A DNA stretch of 8,351 bases from Bacteroidales bacterium (GTDB lineage Bacteria > Bacteroidota > Bacteroidia > Bacteroidales > Tenuifilaceae): the NCBI GenBank assembly GCA_008933525.1, contig WBUV01000118.1:1-8351 (forward strand), in the 5' to 3' direction. The notes under the pieces are model-generated. The model did not search any database. It was given only the letters and a program-made list of their open reading frames with translations, and had not been told where the DNA came from. The position numbers were made by a program, and so were the translations under genes. Shown here one piece after another: positions 5,549 to 8,351 of the stretch (positions are counted from its first letter, which is position 1; each line of letters begins with the position of its first letter).

Positions 5549-6853
5549 TTAATTATATTTTCGTTTAAAGAACCAAGGAGAATCATGGAAGGTTATGCTT
5601 AAATTAATTAGTCCATAAGTCTCTTTTATAAGGTAATTTTCACTTGTTCCTCTTTTTCCTAATTCAAATGATACATTAAACCTCGTATTACTCCTCACTG
5701 GTAAACCTACTCCAAAAGTTATGCCATAGTCTGAAATTTGTGTCGAGCCCACTAGTATGTTGGAATTCTTGTAGTACCCCCCAAATCTATAGTTAACTTT
5801 TTTGAAGTAACTTTTCAAATCTTTCACATTGGGTGTATACTCAATTCCTGTCCGAAATGTTTCCATTTTCGATAAGGGGTCGTTGGTGTTAAATGCTTCG
5901 GTCTTCGACCAGTCCTGAGTAAAATACTCTACTGAGGCTAATAATTTATTTTTATGGCTGTAGGCAAAACCTGTACTAATGCTTGTTGGCAGGGTAAAAC
6001 TTTTTTTGAGATCGTTGTAAGGAACCACAGAGTCTATGAAGTTGCTATTGTTCCCCTGTAAATCAACAATCCACTTATGTTTTAGATTTATCGATTGCTT
6101 ATTTTCTACTGTAGCGCCAATAATTAGGCTACTTTTTGTTTCCTTATTAAGGATAATCGCATACTGAAATCCAATGTTGTAGGATATGTCGCTCACAACA
6201 AGGCTCGATTTGATGAACGCATTTGTGTAGTCGTCGGTGGAAGAAGGGAACAAAATGTTATTATTATAGTCCAAGCTACCAAAGTAGTAGAGCAAATTAA
6301 ATCCGATAGACAAGTTTTTTACTGGGCTATAGCCAGTTCCCACAAATAATTGGTTTATACCACCTCTACCAATGTGTTCGTATTTAATTCGTCCAAAAGT
6401 GCTAAGAAGAACAGGGTCTGTTTCGTAACGAAACATACTGTAGCCTACATTACTAAATGGGGCAATACCCGCAGCTACTCCCCACTTTTTCGACACAGGA
6501 AAAGCAATGGAGATATGGTGTATTCCCCCGGTACTGCTATTTGCGGTATATTTTTGTAGATACTGATCGTATCCTGCAAACGTTGTGGATGAGCCCTGCA
6601 CACCAAAGTCAAAAATAAACGACATAGAATCCTGCGCTGAGTATGATGCAGGGTTAAGGTAGTTTATTGCGTAAGGATTTCTAATTACTTGCGATATTCC
6701 ACCCATCCCCAGGTTTTGGGTAAAACCCTGATTTGAAATAATTCCTACTCCAAAACGAGAATATGGGGAATAAGTGTTTAAGTTCTGAGAGTAAACTGTT
6801 AAAGCCAAGAAACTAAAGGCCAGTACTGTTAACGTTCTTTTTATTTTATACAT
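5549..6853 (-). CDS. outer-membrane beta-barrel protein (FadL/PorV-like appearance), function unknown
   Basis: This 434-residue protein begins with a signal peptide (about 1-22, hydrophobic core LTVLAFSFLALTV, predicted cleavage near YSQ). The mature N-terminus NTYSPYSRFGVG, then LGMGGIS (48-54) and NPASY (67-71), resembles FadL-type barrel proteins of Bacteroidota, in which a GMGG...NPA plug region precedes the barrel. The remainder is alternating polar/aromatic beta-strand sequence with Gly- and Asn-rich turns, ending SITFHDSPWFFKRKYN, a closing pattern I have seen in related Bacteroidota proteins. Its ATG (6851-6853) overlaps the coaX stop by 8 bases, pointing to translational coupling, and the TPR gene follows after 32 bases. 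It might be a transport channel or an assembly component of the envelope. Location in the outer membrane is well supported; the substrate is unknown. Confidence 0.82.
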   Translation of the reverse strand: MYKIKRTLTVLAFSFLALTVYSQNLNTYSPYSRFGVGIISNQGFTQNLGMGGISQVIRNPYAINYLNPASYSAQDSMSFIFDFGVQGSSTTFAGYDQYLQKYTANSSTGGIHHISIAFPVSKKWGVAAGIAPFSNVGYSMFRYETDPVLLSTFGRIKYEHIGRGGINQLFVGTGYSPVKNLSIGFNLLYYFGSLDYNNNILFPSSTDDYTNAFIKSSLVVSDISYNIGFQYAIILNKETKSSLIIGATVENKQSINLKHKWIVDLQGNNSNFIDSVVPYNDLKKSFTLPTSISTGFAYSHKNKLLASVEYFTQDWSKTEAFNTNDPLSKMETFRTGIEYTPNVKDLKSYFKKVNYRFGGYYKNSNILVGSTQISDYGITFGVGLPVRSNTRFNVSFELGKRGTSENYLIKETYGLINLSITFHDSPWFFKRKYN

Positions 6854-7565
6854 TGAATTCTAGTATTCTGTTTAAACCTACAATCATTAAATTTTGGTTC
6901 ACAAAGATGCTATTTTTTAACTTATTAGCAAAGAAATTTGAATCTCCTCCTGTTAAAAGAACGTAAATTGATGGAAATTTAGTCTTAATCTCGGAAATAT
7001 AGTTATCGACTTCGGCTACTACGCCGTTTAAAATTCCGGAGTAGATACAATCGTTCGTGTTTGTACCAATTAAAGGGTATGTTTCATTCTTTTCAAGGTA
7101 TGGAAGTTTGGAAGTATGGTCGTTAAGCGATTTAAACCGGAGTGATATTCCGGGAGAGATTGCACCTCCTAAGTAAATTCCTTCCGATGTAATTGTTTCG
7201 TAAGTTATTGCAGTGCCGGCATCAATAACTAGAATGTCTTTTTGAGGATAGAGATAGTTGGCTCCAACGCAAACCGCAATTCTATCGTAGCCCAAAGTTT
7301 TAGGTGTAGAGTATTGATTTTTTATGGGGATTTTTGTGTCTCGATCAAGTACAATGGTTTTGCAACAATCTTTAAGGTGGTTGATTGCGTCCTCATTAGC
7401 CAGCCCTACGATAGATACAATAGATTTCAGAACAGAGTATTTGTTTAAAATTTCGTCAACATCTTTAATGTTCAGGTTGTTGTATCTATTGGAATAAACA
7501 ATATTGTTGTTGCTTACAACTGCTAATTTGGTAAGGGTGTTTCCAACGTCAATAATTAGGTTCAC
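6846..7565 (-). CDS. coaX: type III pantothenate kinase
   Basis: CoaX phosphorylates pantothenate with ATP in the cytoplasm, the first step of coenzyme A synthesis. The 239-residue length is normal for the family and all the motifs of this ASKHA-fold kinase are visible: DVGNT (6-10, phosphate 1), GYDR (92-95, with the catalytic Asp94), DAGTA (115-119), GGAISPG (133-139), IGTNT (166-170) and TGGD (205-208). The start is the GTG at 7563-7565: it places DVGNT at residue 6, as usual, and an in-frame stop lies at 7578-7580, so no upstream start is possible. Type III kinases are not feedback-inhibited by CoA and require a monovalent cation, as known from studied members. The gene lies 45 bases after mfd and overlaps the barrel gene by 8 bases. 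All motifs are intact, so activity is expected. Confidence 0.95.
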   Translation of the reverse strand: MNLIIDVGNTLTKLAVVSNNNIVYSNRYNNLNIKDVDEILNKYSVLKSIVSIVGLANEDAINHLKDCCKTIVLDRDTKIPIKNQYSTPKTLGYDRIAVCVGANYLYPQKDILVIDAGTAITYETITSEGIYLGGAISPGISLRFKSLNDHTSKLPYLEKNETYPLIGTNTNDCIYSGILNGVVAEVDNYISEIKTKFPSIYVLLTGGDSNFFANKLKNSIFVNQNLMIVGLNRILEFNV

Positions 7566-7595
7566 TTTGAATTTTGTTTAAAATTGAAGTGGTTA

Positions 7596-7603
7596 CAAAA
7601 ATA
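7596..7603 (-). promoter_or_regulatory. candidate Bacteroidota -7 box for the coaX operon
   Basis: The minus strand reads TATTTTTG, a full match to TAnnTTTG, inside the 45-base gap between mfd and coaX. It ends 30 bases before the GTG start of coaX, giving a leader of about 25 bases. About 20 bases upstream the sequence is GTTC, a poor -33 match lying inside the end of mfd. Because the motif is short and the region AT-rich, chance is possible; coaX may also be read from mfd. Confidence 0.4.
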
Positions 7604-7610
7604 TCAAATT

Positions 7611-8351
7611 TTAATTGATTGAACTGCTGATTTGTTGCAATTGATAAATTGCTTCGTCAATATTCTTGATATTTGTTACGGTTAGCGATAGTTTCTCCTT
7701 TCCCTCTTTAATTTTGAATCGAGTGGGATTACGTTGAATGTACTGCATTATCTGCATAAAGATACTTGAACGGTAGTATGAGGATATTTGGTTTGAGATA
7801 AAATATCCAAATAACATCTCGTTTTTAAGGATGATTTTTTCAAAGCCTAACGATACCGCAAGCCAACGTAGTTGAACAATACTTAGTAAATCTTCCACTT
7901 GGGCGGGGAGCGTACCAAATCTATCGCGCAGCTCAGTTTTAAATTTATCCAATTCTTCGGACTTGCTAATATTATCGAGTTCTCGGTAAAGTTTTATTCT
8001 TTCGGCAGTGTTGGAAACATAGGAGTCGGGTAGAAGTATCTCCATGTCCGTTTCTATATGACAATCGGTTGTGCCGGGTTTCCATTCCTTAGGATGTTCG
8101 TGAGTTGGGTCAGATTTGTATAGTTCCTTGAATTCCGTTTCTCTCAGCTCCTCAAGCGCTTCATCCAGAATTCTTTGGTATGTTTCAAAACCAATATCGG
8201 CAATAAACCCACTTTGCTCGCCACCGAGCAAGTTGCCAGCACCTCGTATATCCAAGTCTTGCATAGCAATGCTAAAACCGCTTCCAAGTTCTGAGAACTC
8301 TTCAATCGCTTTTAATCTTCTTCTTGCATCGTTGGTGAGAGTTTCTAATGG
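7611..8351 (-). CDS. mfd: transcription-repair coupling factor Mfd, C-terminal part only (5' end outside window)
   Basis: The frame is open from the right edge to a TAA at 7611-7613, giving 246 residues of a protein that is normally about 1,100 long. No start codon is expected here; an internal ATG at 8262-8264 is not the gene start. The visible part begins PLETLTNDARRRLKAIEEF and contains SIAMQDLDIRGAGNLLGGEQ (residues 27-46), the TRG-type translocation motif shared by Mfd and RecG. The D7/TRCF C-terminal domain follows from about residue 97 (HIETDMEILLPDSYV) through ERIKLYREL and DRFGTLPAQVEDLL. Mfd is a cytoplasmic DNA translocase that removes RNA polymerase stalled at lesions and recruits UvrA; its D7 domain holds the protein in an autoinhibited state. 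The TRCF domain separates it from RecG. No frame disruption is seen. Confidence 0.95.
   Translation of the reverse strand, partial: PLETLTNDARRRLKAIEEFSELGSGFSIAMQDLDIRGAGNLLGGEQSGFIADIGFETYQRILDEALEELRETEFKELYKSDPTHEHPKEWKPGTTDCHIETDMEILLPDSYVSNTAERIKLYRELDNISKSEELDKFKTELRDRFGTLPAQVEDLLSIVQLRWLAVSLGFEKIILKNEMLFGYFISNQISSYYRSSIFMQIMQYIQRNPTRFKIKEGKEKLSLTVTNIKNIDEAIYQLQQISSSIN

Noticed and set aside
7611..8264. A complete 217-residue gene starting at the ATG at 8262-8264
   Set aside because: The frame stays open to the right edge and the upstream residues continue the Mfd TRG region, so this ATG is an internal methionine.
1..8351. Search for CRISPR arrays, IS ends, tRNA/rRNA, phage or defence genes
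   Set aside because: No regularly spaced repeats, transposase motifs, flanking target duplications or tRNA-like folds were seen. All genes run in one direction and look like conserved chromosomal genes of similar composition.

Overview
This window looks like ordinary chromosomal DNA from a member of the Bacteroidota, most likely of the Bacteroidales/Marinilabiliales type. The evidence is the AT-rich sequence, the protein families (a long multi-domain PpiD with a single N-terminal anchor, a lipoprotein-type LptC, an 'NTYSPYSRFG'-type outer-membrane barrel and a TPR protein ending in a 'VGDTFSxGCWINE' motif), and promoter-like boxes resembling the Bacteroidota -7 consensus TAnnTTTG. Shine-Dalgarno-like sites are weak or absent, as is usual in this phylum. 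This placement rests on recognising families by eye, not on a database search.

All eight genes lie on the minus strand, so transcription runs from high to low coordinates. The order is: the C-terminal end of mfd (transcription-repair coupling factor, cut by the right edge); coaX (type III pantothenate kinase, GTG start); a beta-barrel outer-membrane protein overlapping coaX by 8 bases; a secreted TPR protein; lptC (GTG start); a 155-base gap holding a terminator-like hairpin; a 62-residue two-helix membrane protein; a CNNM/CBS/CorC-domain membrane protein; a 160-base gap with a promoter-like box and a tandem 12-base repeat; and ppiD (periplasmic parvulin-type foldase, cut by the left edge).

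From the barrel gene to ppiD the common theme is building the cell envelope. LptC belongs to lipopolysaccharide export, PpiD to folding of exported proteins, the barrel and TPR protein carry signal peptides, and the two inner-membrane proteins sit between lptC and ppiD. CoaX supplies coenzyme A and is tied to the barrel gene by the stop/start overlap. The spacings suggest three transcription units: coaX-barrel-TPR-lptC, small membrane protein-CNNM protein, and ppiD, possibly with read-through between them.

I found no mobile element, CRISPR array, tRNA, rRNA, defence system or clear sign of horizontal transfer. The window does not appear to hold a dramatic new system. The most useful open questions are the roles of the barrel, the cysteine-paired TPR protein and the 62-residue membrane protein beside lptC, and whether the tandem repeat upstream of ppiD is an operator.
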